From: an uncultured Porphyromonadaceae bacterium
GTDB lineage: Bacteria > Bacteroidota > Bacteroidia > Bacteroidales > Muribaculaceae
Assembly: GCA_947643165.1 (NCBI GenBank)
Contig: CANRVB010000023.1
Coordinates: 1-37,105 of the forward strand
Length of the DNA: 37,105 nucleotides
Reading direction: 5' to 3'
Shown here one piece after another: positions 1-8,066 of the stretch; the stretch's first letter is position 1; every line of letters begins with the position of its first letter. The notes below the pieces were generated by a model. It saw only the letters and a list, made by a program, of their open reading frames with translations. It was not told the origin of the DNA and did no database searches. The translations under genes were made by a program, and so were the position numbers.

Positions 1-799
1 CCGTCATGGCCTGTATCATGTTCTCATACACCTGATTGAGCTGCTGCATATAGCGGGTCATCTTCTCCGTCTCCTCGCAATAACGTATGCTCTGGGCTGC
101 CGAACGTTCATACATGTCGCGTATCTCCTTGATTCCTTTGTTTACACGGTCTATTGCATCAAGCTGACTCGACACACTCTTCAGCTGTATCTCATAAATG
201 GTATTGAGTCCTGATATATTTCGGTTAAGAGCTTGCATCTGGTCCACATATCCTGTCGTACTCGCTGATATGTTGTCACTGTTGTCAATTATCGATCTGT
301 AGCTCGACAGCAATGTATCACTCACCTTATTTAGCTGTTCGGTAGTCTTGAACAGCTGCTCAAGTTGCTCCCCTACAGCCTGCATACGATCTGCAAACTG
401 TGCGGTCGCTCCAACAGTGTCGGCCGCAGCTGCCGGCACATGATTCTGCGCCATTTCATCGGCATGATCCGCAACGGCACGTCGTCCGGTTATCTCTTTC
501 CTATCCTGCTGACCCTTAAGCATTTTCCCTTCATCTTGACTACCGAGTTCAGGAAACACATCCTCCCAATGATATTCACGGCTTGGCAGGTCGAAAGCTG
601 TCAGGATAAACATCAGGACCTCCGTGCCCATGCCTATCGCCAGCAGAACTTCTCCTCCGGGAAGACGCAATATCTTGAACATCACGCCCCATATCACTAT
701 AGCCGCACCTATACTGTATGCAAAATTAAAGAAGCGCTGTCCGCGGTCGCTCGATATAAAGCGCTCCACGCAGTTCCTATATCTCTTTATCTTTTTCAT
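1..799 (-). CDS. gldL: T9SS/gliding inner-membrane motor protein PorL/GldL (3' end off window)
   Basis: GldL/PorL is a cytoplasmic-membrane subunit of the type IX secretion motor. With GldM it is thought to convert proton-motive force into movement or secretion energy. The first 266 residues are visible and the end lies beyond the left edge. Two close membrane helices at about residues 24-44 and 50-69 (NFAYSIGAAIVIWGVMFKIL, then a segment containing GTEVLMFILTAFD) are followed by WEDVFPEL, a typical GldL N-terminus. Glu60 inside helix 2 probably corresponds to the family's essential membrane glutamate (inference by position). The rest is a long cytoplasmic region rich in Gln, Glu and Ser, probably coiled coil. 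The ATG at 797-799 lies 21 nt after the gldK stop, so co-transcription is expected. gldM and gldN should follow to the left, outside the window. Confidence 0.93.
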   Translation of the reverse strand, partial: MKKIKRYRNCVERFISSDRGQRFFNFAYSIGAAIVIWGVMFKILRLPGGEVLLAIGMGTEVLMFILTAFDLPSREYHWEDVFPELGSQDEGKMLKGQQDRKEITGRRAVADHADEMAQNHVPAAAADTVGATAQFADRMQAVGEQLEQLFKTTEQLNKVSDTLLSSYRSIIDNSDNISASTTGYVDQMQALNRNISGLNTIYEIQLKSVSSQLDAIDRVNKGIKEIRDMYERSAAQSIRYCEETEKMTRYMQQLNQVYENMIQAMT

Positions 800-820
800 C
801 TTACGACAATTGATCTCTGA

Positions 821-2257
821 TTACTTTTTTGCCTTCGTCCCCTTTGAAAACCCTATTTGGGTTCTGACACAACGAAAGCCTATGTACGACCGCTGCTCGT
901 TCTGATACTCCCACATTCGTATATCTGAACGGATATTGTGTTGCACGTCTTTCCACGAACCGCCACGCACTATCTTGCGCTTCATCCGGTATGGATCATC
1001 CTGCGAGGCATCATACCTGTACTCAGGATTCAGATCTCCCTGAAGTTTCGACACACTCTCCGTAAATGCAGTGGAGGTCCACTCACTCACATTGCCGGCC
1101 ATATCATACAGACCAAAATCATTAGGTGCGTATGTACCGACCTTCGACGTTATCAGATGCCCGTCCTGCACGTAGTTTCCCTCCTGAGGCTTGAAATTGG
1201 CATAGAAGCACCCCTTATCCTCAGTCATTGGCAAATCTCCCTCCCAGGGATATTTGTTCTCGCTCACACCTGCACGCGCCGCATACTCCCACTCGGCCTC
1301 AGTTGGCAGACGGAACCTCTCCACATATATGCCATCTTTACCGAGCGAACGCTTCAGAAAGTCCGTGCGCCATGCCGCGAAGGCATTAGCTTGCTCCCAG
1401 CTTACACCGACTACAGGATACTCATTGTAGCCTCCATTGCTGAAATAAAGTCTCACGTATGGCTCGTTGTAGGCGTTCTCAAAGTCGTTTACCCATGCGG
1501 TCGTATCGGGATATACATTTACTATATATGTATTCAGAAAATCATAATCGCCGGTCAATCCACGCGTTATGGTCTCGCGTACTATATCGCCGTCCTCGTT
1601 TATGTATGCTGTATCTTTCGATATCACCGGCACTGCCGTAGGCACGGGTTTGTCAGTATTATATTCCCTCCGGTTGGGATTCATGCGATTGCGCCGTTTG
1701 GCTGCCTCAGTGTGATTGTATATCTCATACCGGTAGTTCAGTTGCTCCGGGTCAAGCTCCCGCACTCCGGTTATCGGATTAGTGCGGTACACACTTTCTA
1801 TAGCCCTCTGTTCATCCTCGTTGGCTGTACGCCAGGGTATGCTCTTTGCCCAATTGAGATGAGGTGTCACCGGATTGCCATCGCGGTCCTCCTCTATCTT
1901 GTATTCATCATTTCCACCGAAAGCTGGATCGGCAAGACGCTCACGAATGATCGAATCCCTCACCCACAGCACAAATTGCTTGTATTTGGAGTTTGTTATC
2001 TCGGTCTCGTCCATCCAGAAAGCATCTACCGACACTCCGCGTGCGTCAGGCTGTAGATTCCATATCGAATCAGCTTCCTGCGGACCTGCTTTGATTGATC
2101 CGCGCGACACGAGCACCATACCGTAGGGCGCCGGTTCCGACCACGATGAACTACCGACTCCGGTCACCTCTCCACCGGTAGAATTATGGCTTCCTGCCGC
2201 ACACGAAGCAAGCATCACCACTGCCGGAATAATGAATGTCAGTTTCGAATATTTCAT
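821..2257 (-). CDS. gldK: T9SS outer-membrane lipoprotein PorK/GldK
   Basis: PorK/GldK is an outer-membrane lipoprotein that forms, with PorN/GldN, the large periplasmic ring of the type IX secretion system. The 478-residue product starts with a lipoprotein signal ending VVMLASC, with Cys19 as lipidation site. The body is a formylglycine-generating-enzyme-like fold typical of GldK: WMDETEITNSKYKQF near residue 82, EWEYAARAG near 320, YDMAGNVSEWTS near 385, and GGSWKD plus GFRCVR near the end. In GldK this fold is structural, so it should not be read as the sulfatase-maturing enzyme for the sulfatase at 25 kb. The gene starts 1 nt after the porP stop and is followed by gldL. Length and domain layout fit full-length family members. 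Confidence 0.95.
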   Translation of the reverse strand: MKYSKLTFIIPAVVMLASCAAGSHNSTGGEVTGVGSSSWSEPAPYGMVLVSRGSIKAGPQEADSIWNLQPDARGVSVDAFWMDETEITNSKYKQFVLWVRDSIIRERLADPAFGGNDEYKIEEDRDGNPVTPHLNWAKSIPWRTANEDEQRAIESVYRTNPITGVRELDPEQLNYRYEIYNHTEAAKRRNRMNPNRREYNTDKPVPTAVPVISKDTAYINEDGDIVRETITRGLTGDYDFLNTYIVNVYPDTTAWVNDFENAYNEPYVRLYFSNGGYNEYPVVGVSWEQANAFAAWRTDFLKRSLGKDGIYVERFRLPTEAEWEYAARAGVSENKYPWEGDLPMTEDKGCFYANFKPQEGNYVQDGHLITSKVGTYAPNDFGLYDMAGNVSEWTSTAFTESVSKLQGDLNPEYRYDASQDDPYRMKRKIVRGGSWKDVQHNIRSDIRMWEYQNEQRSYIGFRCVRTQIGFSKGTKAKK

Positions 2258-2258
2258 A

Positions 2259-3272
2259 TCACATTATGCGGATACTCTTTTGTTTAAATCTGTTTTTATC
2301 GCCAAGGTCTATCTTCAGGCTATATCCGGCCATTATTTCATGGCTACCACTGCTTGCCTTCGATATATCGGAAAGCGGGTATTCATACCCGTATCCCAGA
2401 TAGAAGTTGCGGTATTCCACTCCCAGACAAAGTATTATGCCGTCTTTCCATCTGTAGCCCACACCCGCGCTCAAGAAGCGGTTGTAGCGGCCACGCATCG
2501 TGACAGTTGCGGTATAATCGTCGAAATCGGTTCCTGCGATAGCGCTTGGCAATATTTCTATCAACGTATTTTTCACCGGAATATTGCCGGATACAGCAAA
2601 ATATAACGAACGTCTGATTCGGAATTCATAGTTACGGACATCTGTCGATTCACTCTCGTAGGTTGTCGGCGCCGGCATATTGCCTTCAAATTTTATGACC
2701 GGAGAATTGGCATGAAGCAACGACAATCCTACCATGAAACGAGGTTTTACGTAGCTGACACCCAGGCCTATATCCACTGCCGTACCATTGACATCGGTCA
2801 TCGGGATAGCTTCATCAGCGCCCGCCTGTGCGCCATCATTATCCTCATCGTCAGGAAGATACACGTCCGATCCCTTGAATGTCTCACTCACCATACCGAG
2901 GCGTAGGCCCGGTGTAAGATAGCCCCCGCCAACAGATATTCGGTAACCGGCCATAATTCCGGCTGTAATATTGCGGTAAAGACCGAAACTTTCCTGCTGT
3001 ACGACAGCACCGATAGCCATACGATGGCGCATTGACAACTTCACCGGCATATCTGCCGTTGCGACAAACGACCGCGGAGCATTGTCTATACCCACCCATT
3101 GCAGACGTGCGCCTCCGCGTATCTTCAGATAATCGCTCATTCCTATGGCGCCGGGATTATAGTAGGACGGAAGTTCATAGTATTGATTGAGTTGCGGATC
3201 TGACTGGCCATATGCAGCCACCGATCCACACCATACCACCATCACAAGCAATATCAGTCTTATCCCAACCAC
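2259..3272 (-). CDS. porP: PorP/SprF family type IX secretion outer-membrane protein
   Basis: This is a 337-residue predicted beta-barrel of the PorP/SprF family, which associates with PorK/PorN at the outer membrane and is linked to attachment or export of T9SS substrates. A signal peptide (about residues 1-22, ending AAYGQ) is followed by the family signature SDPQLNQYYELPSYYNPGA, then a GGARLQW strand and repeated amphipathic strands to the C-terminus. It sits between porT (2 nt away) and gldK (1 nt away), the classic PorP-K-L order. Such proteins occur in many paralogues, but position immediately before gldK marks this as the core copy. No sign of truncation. Confidence 0.93.
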   Translation of the reverse strand: MVGIRLILLVMVVWCGSVAAYGQSDPQLNQYYELPSYYNPGAIGMSDYLKIRGGARLQWVGIDNAPRSFVATADMPVKLSMRHRMAIGAVVQQESFGLYRNITAGIMAGYRISVGGGYLTPGLRLGMVSETFKGSDVYLPDDEDNDGAQAGADEAIPMTDVNGTAVDIGLGVSYVKPRFMVGLSLLHANSPVIKFEGNMPAPTTYESESTDVRNYEFRIRRSLYFAVSGNIPVKNTLIEILPSAIAGTDFDDYTATVTMRGRYNRFLSAGVGYRWKDGIILCLGVEYRNFYLGYGYEYPLSDISKASSGSHEIMAGYSLKIDLGDKNRFKQKSIRIM

Positions 3273-3274
3273 AC

Positions 3275-4012
3275 CTACTCAAAATAAAATGTAAGTACAA
3301 CCATATTGCTCGATGCCTTACCGATAGCCTGCGTAAACTTCATGGCTTCCGGATTGTCAGCAAGATCAGGACGGTCGTGCTGTATGACGTCCGACAGGCC
3401 GAAACAGAATTTCAGTTCCGGAATAAGTTTGAAATAAGGCAGATAGAAATCACCTCCGAGAGCAACCGTCAGATACATATCGGCACTCTTGAGCTTGAGC
3501 ATGTCCGTGCGTTTCTTCGATACATCCACAGCGGGCATGACTCCGGCACTGACATATGGGCGCACATTCCCGAACCTCATTCCGGCATACTTCACATCCA
3601 CCGGCAGCACCACAAACGTCGATTTGATGTTCTGGCTCGATTCATGGCCATACTCCGAATCCAACATCTTTATATCCCGGCTACCGAAATACATACCCGG
3701 TGACATGCGTATTGAAAAATAATCATTGAGCCGGAACGATGCCATGCCGCACACACTGAATCCTGGCGAATATGCAGGCTGCTCCATATACCATATCTCA
3801 CCGTTGGCCGCCTCTTGGCCGGTATGCGTCATGTTCAATGACATTGCGTTCACACCAAAACCGAAACCAAGATGCCATGGTCGGTTATCAGCATACGGAC
3901 GGTTGAGCAGTCTGTCATTCAGGGCCGCATACACAGATACAGGACAGGCCACCGGTATGCAACCGATGGCCACTGCCATATATTTCAGAATGATCTTGTA
4001 TATCCGACGCAT
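3275..4012 (-). CDS. porT: PorT-family outer-membrane protein (type IX secretion)
   Basis: The 245-residue product resembles PorT/SprT, an outer-membrane beta-barrel required for type IX secretion. After an N-terminal signal (about residues 1-29) it has the PorT-like opening NRPYADNRPWHLGFGFGVNA, then barrel strands such as YFSIRMSPGMYFG, FVVLPVDVKYAG and RPYVSAGVMPAVD, and a distal FKLIPELKF strand with a C-terminal aromatic residue (TFYFE), as usual for outer-membrane barrels. It begins 53 nt after the small lipoprotein gene, and its stop lies 2 nt before porP, so the four Por genes look like one transcript. The general PorT-like barrel fold is certain; assignment to the true T9SS PorT rests on motif and context. 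Confidence 0.85.
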   Translation of the reverse strand: MRRIYKIILKYMAVAIGCIPVACPVSVYAALNDRLLNRPYADNRPWHLGFGFGVNAMSLNMTHTGQEAANGEIWYMEQPAYSPGFSVCGMASFRLNDYFSIRMSPGMYFGSRDIKMLDSEYGHESSQNIKSTFVVLPVDVKYAGMRFGNVRPYVSAGVMPAVDVSKKRTDMLKLKSADMYLTVALGGDFYLPYFKLIPELKFCFGLSDVIQHDRPDLADNPEAMKFTQAIGKASSNMVVLTFYFE

Positions 4013-4065
4013 ACACTTATAAACGGTCGCGAGATCCGTTTATTGTGTACCGCGATCAAACTTTC

Positions 4066-4296
4066 TCAATCATCATCATGATGTTTCTTATGCTTCTTGT
4101 GCTTCTTCTTTTTGGGTGGCTTTGGCGGTTTTGGCCGTTTATGATGACGTCCGCCATCCTCAAATTCGTATTCATACTCATGCTCTACACCCCAGTGCGA
4201 CCGCAACGTTCCGCAACTGTTCAGACTTAACAGTCCGCCTCCGGATATGGCAGCTATAATAATGACTGCAAGCAGTTTTCTGATCCTACGTCTCAT
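4066..4296 (-). CDS. small lipoprotein with Lys/His/Pro-rich tail, first gene of the T9SS operon
   Basis: I do not recognise a named family. The 76-residue product has a basic N-terminus (MRRRIRK), a hydrophobic stretch and a lipobox (LSLNSC, Cys28). Next comes a short acidic/aromatic patch (EHEYEYEFEDGG) and a tail from about residue 50 made almost only of Lys, His and Pro, with six His, ending in DDD. The predicted mature protein is about 48 residues and anchored by lipid. The polycationic, His-rich tail could bind metal, lipopolysaccharide or an acidic envelope partner; this is speculation. It is 53 nt upstream of porT on the same strand with no clear promoter between, so it probably heads the T9SS operon. 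Confidence 0.7.
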   Translation of the reverse strand: MRRRIRKLLAVIIIAAISGGGLLSLNSCGTLRSHWGVEHEYEYEFEDGGRHHKRPKPPKPPKKKKHKKHKKHHDDD

Positions 4297-4367
4297 AAAT
4301 TATGTATTAGTGTCAACGTACTAACGCCACCTCATGCAATATAGTTCTGAAAAAGTTATTAACATAG

Positions 4368-4408
4368 TTATCAACAATAATTCGACAATGTTGAAAACCG
4401 TGTCAACA
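4368..4408. promoter_or_regulatory. DnaA-box-like repeat and inverted repeat upstream of mutL
   Basis: TTATTAACA at 4356-4364 and TTATCAACA at 4368-4376 are direct repeats 12 nt apart, and the second differs from the DnaA box TTATCCACA at one base. Just downstream, TGTTGA (4389-4394) and TCAACA (4403-4408) form an inverted repeat with an 8-nt centre, 6 nt before the mutL -33 element. The repeats are seen; DnaA binding or an operator role is inference. Confidence 0.35.
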
Positions 4409-4414
4409 ACAGAG

Positions 4415-4446
4415 TTTGTCCTTTATCTCTGCATTTGCTAACTTTG
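4415..4446 (+). promoter_or_regulatory. Bacteroidota-type promoter of mutL
   Basis: TTTG at 4415-4418, a 20-nt spacer, and TAACTTTG at 4439-4446 match the TTTG/TAnnTTTG promoter exactly. Transcription would start near 4452, leaving a leader of about 45 nt before the mutL ATG. Confidence 0.85.
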
Positions 4447-4497
4447 TGGATCTAATTCATACAGATCCATGTCAATCAACCGTTTTCAGCCATACAA

Positions 4498-6432
4498 ATG
4501 AGCCAGACATCAGACATAATACGACTTCTGCCCGACTCGGTGGCCAATCAGATAGCTGCCGGCGAGGTAATACAGCGCCCGGCATCGGTCATAAAGGAAC
4601 TTGTGGAAAATGCAGTGGATGCAGGAGCGACAAAAATCCAGATAGTATTGCTTGATGCGGGACGTACGCTTATTCAGGTGATCGACAACGGATCCGGAAT
4701 GAGCGAGACCGATGCCCGGTTGGCTTTTGAACGTCATGCCACATCCAAGATAACAGCCGCGGCCGATCTATTCTCCCTCCACACAATGGGATTCAGAGGT
4801 GAAGCGCTGGCCTCTATTGCCGCTGTGGCCCAGGTTGATATGCGTACCATGTTGAAAGATTCGTCACTCGGGACACGCATTATCATTAATGGTTCTGTGG
4901 TCGAGAGCCAGGAGCCGGAAGCTTGCGCTCCTGGTACAAACATAATGGTTAAAAACCTGTTTTTCAACGTTCCGGCCCGTCGCAAATTTTTAAAGAAAGA
5001 TTCCGTCGAGTTCAGCAACATTCTTCGCGAATTTGAACGGCTCGCGCTTGTCAATCCCGATGTCGAGTTGTCGATAATACACAATGACATGCTCCTCCAC
5101 CAGCTCAGCAAAGCTCCGGTGAAGCGGCGCATAGCCGATCTGTTCGGCAAGACCATTGAACAGAAACTCATTCCTATCGAGACCGACACTTCGATCGTAC
5201 GTATATCAGGATTTATCGGCCTTCCTGAAAGCGCGCGCAAACGCAATGCCCTTCAATACCTCTTTGTGAACGGCCGGAATATGCGTCACCCAGGTTTTCA
5301 CAAGGCCATAATGTCATGTTACGAAGGCATTATCGCAAACGATCAGCAGCCCAACTACTTTGTCAACTTCGATGTCGATCCTCAGACTATTGATGTAAAC
5401 ATTCATCCGACAAAGAGCGAGATAAAATTTGAAAACGAAGGTGCTATATGGCAAATGCTGGTAGCCGCTGTTCGCGAGAGCCTGGGACGTTTCAATGCCT
5501 CTGGCGCCATTGACTTCGATCTGACAGACGCGCCCGAAATTCCGGCATTCAATCCCGACTCCACAGGTGAGCATAACATAGAGCTCGACCCGACATACAA
5601 TCCATTTGACTCCGCACCTGCCGAACTTCCGACCGATTCTATAATCACGCCCCCGGTTTCATTTCCCGACATGACAGGGGCCTCTCCCGGCAGGCCACAG
5701 TCCTCGTCTGTATCAAGTTCCTCAGGCAGAGTCAGTTCTATCAACACCCGCAATTGGGAAAAGCTCTACGAAGATTTTGCCTCTCGGCGCGATGCTCCCG
5801 ACAACGGCCTTATTGACAGCAGCATCCGGATAGCCGACCAACCGGAATTACCCGCCATGTCATCGCAACCGATCACTACAACCGGACGATACATTCAGTT
5901 CAACCAAAGATATATCGTATCAGCCGCCAAATCAGGACTCATGATAGTCGATCAGAACAGAGCCCACATGCGGATCCTTTACGACCGGTATATATCCACC
6001 GATATGGCTGTTAGCTCTCAGAAAGTTCTTTTCCCAGAAGTTATGGAACTCAGCCCCGCCCTCAACGTCACACTGACCGAAATAGCCGACGATCTGCAGC
6101 GGTCAGGATTCGATATTTCGTTTCTCGGCGGATGTTCATGGAGCATAAACGGAATCCCGGCCGATCTCGATTCGCTGAATACTCGTGAGACACTGATGAA
6201 TATAATCGCCGATGTGGCCGAGCTCGGACGCGACAGCCATGAGCCGATTGAGAAGCGGATAGCGCTGTCAATGGCTCGTGCGGCCGCCCTAAAGCACGGC
6301 ACGACACTCAACGAGACCGAGATGACTGCGCTCATGGGTGACCTGCTCAAACTGTCATCACCCGACTACACTCCCGATGGCAAACTCATCATCAGCATAA
6401 TTCCCACCGACGACGTAGTCAAATTGTTCTGA
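4498..6432 (+). CDS. mutL: DNA mismatch repair protein MutL
   Basis: MutL is the ATP-dependent matchmaker of mismatch repair, coupling MutS recognition to downstream processing. The 644-residue product has the GHKL ATPase motifs in place: ELVENAVDAGA (Glu37 region, Asn38), DNGSGM (63-68) and GFRGEALASI (98-107), then the transducer domain with NIHPTKSEIKF. A low-complexity Ser/Pro-rich linker (about 350-440) leads to the C-terminal dimerisation domain. There the usual metal-binding endonuclease motif DQHA(x)2E is DQNRAHMR at 485-492, the ACK-type motif reads MARAAALKHG near 592, and the CPHGRP end is replaced by TPDGK near 625. The endonuclease activity therefore looks lost. A strong promoter lies 50 nt upstream. 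ATG chosen because MSQTSDIIRLLPDSVANQIA is the normal start. Confidence 0.97.
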   Translation: MSQTSDIIRLLPDSVANQIAAGEVIQRPASVIKELVENAVDAGATKIQIVLLDAGRTLIQVIDNGSGMSETDARLAFERHATSKITAAADLFSLHTMGFRGEALASIAAVAQVDMRTMLKDSSLGTRIIINGSVVESQEPEACAPGTNIMVKNLFFNVPARRKFLKKDSVEFSNILREFERLALVNPDVELSIIHNDMLLHQLSKAPVKRRIADLFGKTIEQKLIPIETDTSIVRISGFIGLPESARKRNALQYLFVNGRNMRHPGFHKAIMSCYEGIIANDQQPNYFVNFDVDPQTIDVNIHPTKSEIKFENEGAIWQMLVAAVRESLGRFNASGAIDFDLTDAPEIPAFNPDSTGEHNIELDPTYNPFDSAPAELPTDSIITPPVSFPDMTGASPGRPQSSSVSSSSGRVSSINTRNWEKLYEDFASRRDAPDNGLIDSSIRIADQPELPAMSSQPITTTGRYIQFNQRYIVSAAKSGLMIVDQNRAHMRILYDRYISTDMAVSSQKVLFPEVMELSPALNVTLTEIADDLQRSGFDISFLGGCSWSINGIPADLDSLNTRETLMNIIADVAELGRDSHEPIEKRIALSMARAAALKHGTTLNETEMTALMGDLLKLSSPDYTPDGKLIISIIPTDDVVKLF

Positions 6433-6477
6433 CGCCACAAATTGAATTTTTTCACACGAATCCTCGCTAATTTTTGC

Positions 6478-6485
6478 TATATTTG
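6478..6485 (+). promoter_or_regulatory. probable -7 element abutting a GTG start
   Basis: TATATTTG fits TAnnTTTG and ends only 5 nt before the GTG start of the HU/SPOR gene. No good TTTG lies 19-21 nt upstream. If used, the transcript would begin at or next to the start codon (leaderless). Otherwise the gene is read from the mutL transcript. Confidence 0.4.
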
Positions 6486-6490
6486 CTGCC

Positions 6491-7477
6491 GTGATACCTG
6501 TAGCCAACCATATTCAATACCTCATCACACAGCACGACTGTGTGATAATACCCGGTTTTGGTGCATTGATAGCCCATTACCGGTCCGCTCATATCGATCC
6601 GGCGACAGACATGTTCTGCCCGCCGTCGCGTGCAGTTGTGTTCAATCCTGCCATCGACCACGATGACGCACTCATTGCCAGTTCAATCTCGCGCCTCGAC
6701 AAGGTGCCATACGAATCGGCTGTGAGATCCGTCAGCGACTATGTCGTTGCTATCCGACGGCAACTTGAAGCCGAACGCTGCTTCAATCTGGCACGCATAG
6801 GCATGTTCCGCCTCACCGATGACAACCGAATCTTATTCGATCCGGCCGACGACAGCATTGCCAACGCTCGATATTTCGGCCTCCAGCAGCTTCCTGTAGT
6901 ACCGTTGGCCACAAACGATCCCCATACCGGCAACGAGCTCCAGGACGACTCGACTCTACCCCACGTATCGCTTGGACGACGCGTCATCCGGGTGGCTGCA
7001 TCAGTCGCCATACTCGTGGCTCTCGGCCTGACCCTGTCGACACCTATATCCCAATCCACGGCCGAAGGCATTGACCTCGCCGCCATAGGACTGACAGCCA
7101 AGCGGGTATCCAACGATGATACCGCAGAAAAAACATTTGAGATCCAGCCCGACCGCCAGGACGCTCTCTTGCTGCTCGACATTCCCGACCCCGCAGTTGC
7201 TACAGCCGATGTCATACAATCTCGGAAACAGACTGCCGTAGCACCGGAAGTGACAGGACACAAATACTTCCTGATCGTAGCATCCCTTGAGTCTAAGGCC
7301 AAGGCCGATCAATATCTCAAGCGCCATGCTTCCGAAAACTACCGTATCATCGAAGGGCAGGGCCGCTACAGGATATATGCCGCCAGCGGAAACTCTATAG
7401 CCGAAGCTTCGGCTATCATGAACGACAGCGACTTCCGCAACGCACATCCCGATGCCTGGGTACACCGCGTCCGTTGA
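6491..7477 (+). CDS. HU-CCDC81-type plus SPOR domain membrane protein
   Basis: The 328-residue product joins three parts. Residues 1-135 resemble the paired bacterial HU-CCDC81-like modules (HIQYLITQHDCVIIPGFGAL; later NLARIGMFRL). One membrane helix lies at about 167-185, and residues 256-328 form a SPOR domain (HKYFLIVASLESKAKADQYL through DAWVHRV). SPOR domains bind denuded peptidoglycan at division sites, and the HU-like part would face the cytoplasm, so a link between septum and a cytoplasmic partner or DNA is plausible (inference). The start is GTG at 6491: upstream codons in frame contain no ATG, and the next Met (residue 41) would cut the first domain. It follows mutL by 58 nt. Confidence 0.85.
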   Translation: MIPVANHIQYLITQHDCVIIPGFGALIAHYRSAHIDPATDMFCPPSRAVVFNPAIDHDDALIASSISRLDKVPYESAVRSVSDYVVAIRRQLEAERCFNLARIGMFRLTDDNRILFDPADDSIANARYFGLQQLPVVPLATNDPHTGNELQDDSTLPHVSLGRRVIRVAASVAILVALGLTLSTPISQSTAEGIDLAAIGLTAKRVSNDDTAEKTFEIQPDRQDALLLLDIPDPAVATADVIQSRKQTAVAPEVTGHKYFLIVASLESKAKADQYLKRHASENYRIIEGQGRYRIYAASGNSIAEASAIMNDSDFRNAHPDAWVHRVR

Positions 7478-7529
7478 CTGCCGCCCCTCTTCTTCTCTCA
7501 AAAAATAACTCCACAAGCACCTCACAGCC

Positions 7530-8066
7530 ATGAATTTTCACGACCTGATAGTTAAACGTCGCAGCATACGCCGCTATACCGGCGACCCCATTTCAGCCGA
7601 AGATGTAAAACTCATTTTCGAGGCCGGCCTGCTGGCGCCTTCATCCAAAAACCAGAGATCATGCCGCTTCATTGCCGTCGACGATCCCGAGACAATACAG
7701 AAGCTGGCCGAGTGCAAGCCAGCCGGTGCACGGCCAATAGCCAACTGCTCATTGGCCATAGTGATCGGCTCCGACACTACCTTGAGTGAGCCCTGGATTG
7801 AAGACGCATCTATCGCCGCAACCCTCATGCAGGTCCAGATCACCCAACTCGACCTCGGTTCATGCTGGATACAGGTGCGTGGCCGCGACCACAGCGACGG
7901 AATCTCCGCCGAACAATACGTGAGAGACCTCCTCGGCATACCCGATCACATCGGCATCCTTTGCATCCTCTCCGTAGGACACCCCGATGAAGAGCGCCCC
8001 CTGCAGAACGTCGACAAACTCTGCTGGGACCATGTTCATATCGAAAAATGGCACGCCGGAGAATGA
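7530..8066 (+). CDS. nitroreductase family FMN oxidoreductase
   Basis: This 178-residue product is a short nitroreductase-family flavoprotein, expected to reduce quinones, nitro compounds or similar substrates with NAD(P)H via FMN. The N-terminus carries the FMN-phosphate signature VKRRSIRRYTG followed by LLAPSSKNQRSCRF, and the middle has AATLMQVQITQLDLGSCWIQ, where family members contact flavin. The C-terminal ILSVGHPDEERP is also typical. Substrate cannot be told from sequence. Its stop overlaps the next gene by ATGA, so the two are translationally coupled. Confidence 0.9.
   Translation: MNFHDLIVKRRSIRRYTGDPISAEDVKLIFEAGLLAPSSKNQRSCRFIAVDDPETIQKLAECKPAGARPIANCSLAIVIGSDTTLSEPWIEDASIAATLMQVQITQLDLGSCWIQVRGRDHSDGISAEQYVRDLLGIPDHIGILCILSVGHPDEERPLQNVDKLCWDHVHIEKWHAGE

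Noticed and set aside
365..820. Small plus-strand frames opposite gldL
   Set aside because: Antisense to the partial gldL gene, no motif.
938..2056. Long plus-strand open frame (372 codons) opposite gldK
   Set aside because: Lies wholly antisense to a well-supported gene; its translation has no family motif and odd composition.
821..2257. GldK read as a formylglycine-generating enzyme maturing the sulfatase
   Set aside because: GldK-type motifs, lipobox and T9SS neighbours fit a structural role; the sulfatase has a Ser-type site that needs a radical-SAM maturase instead.
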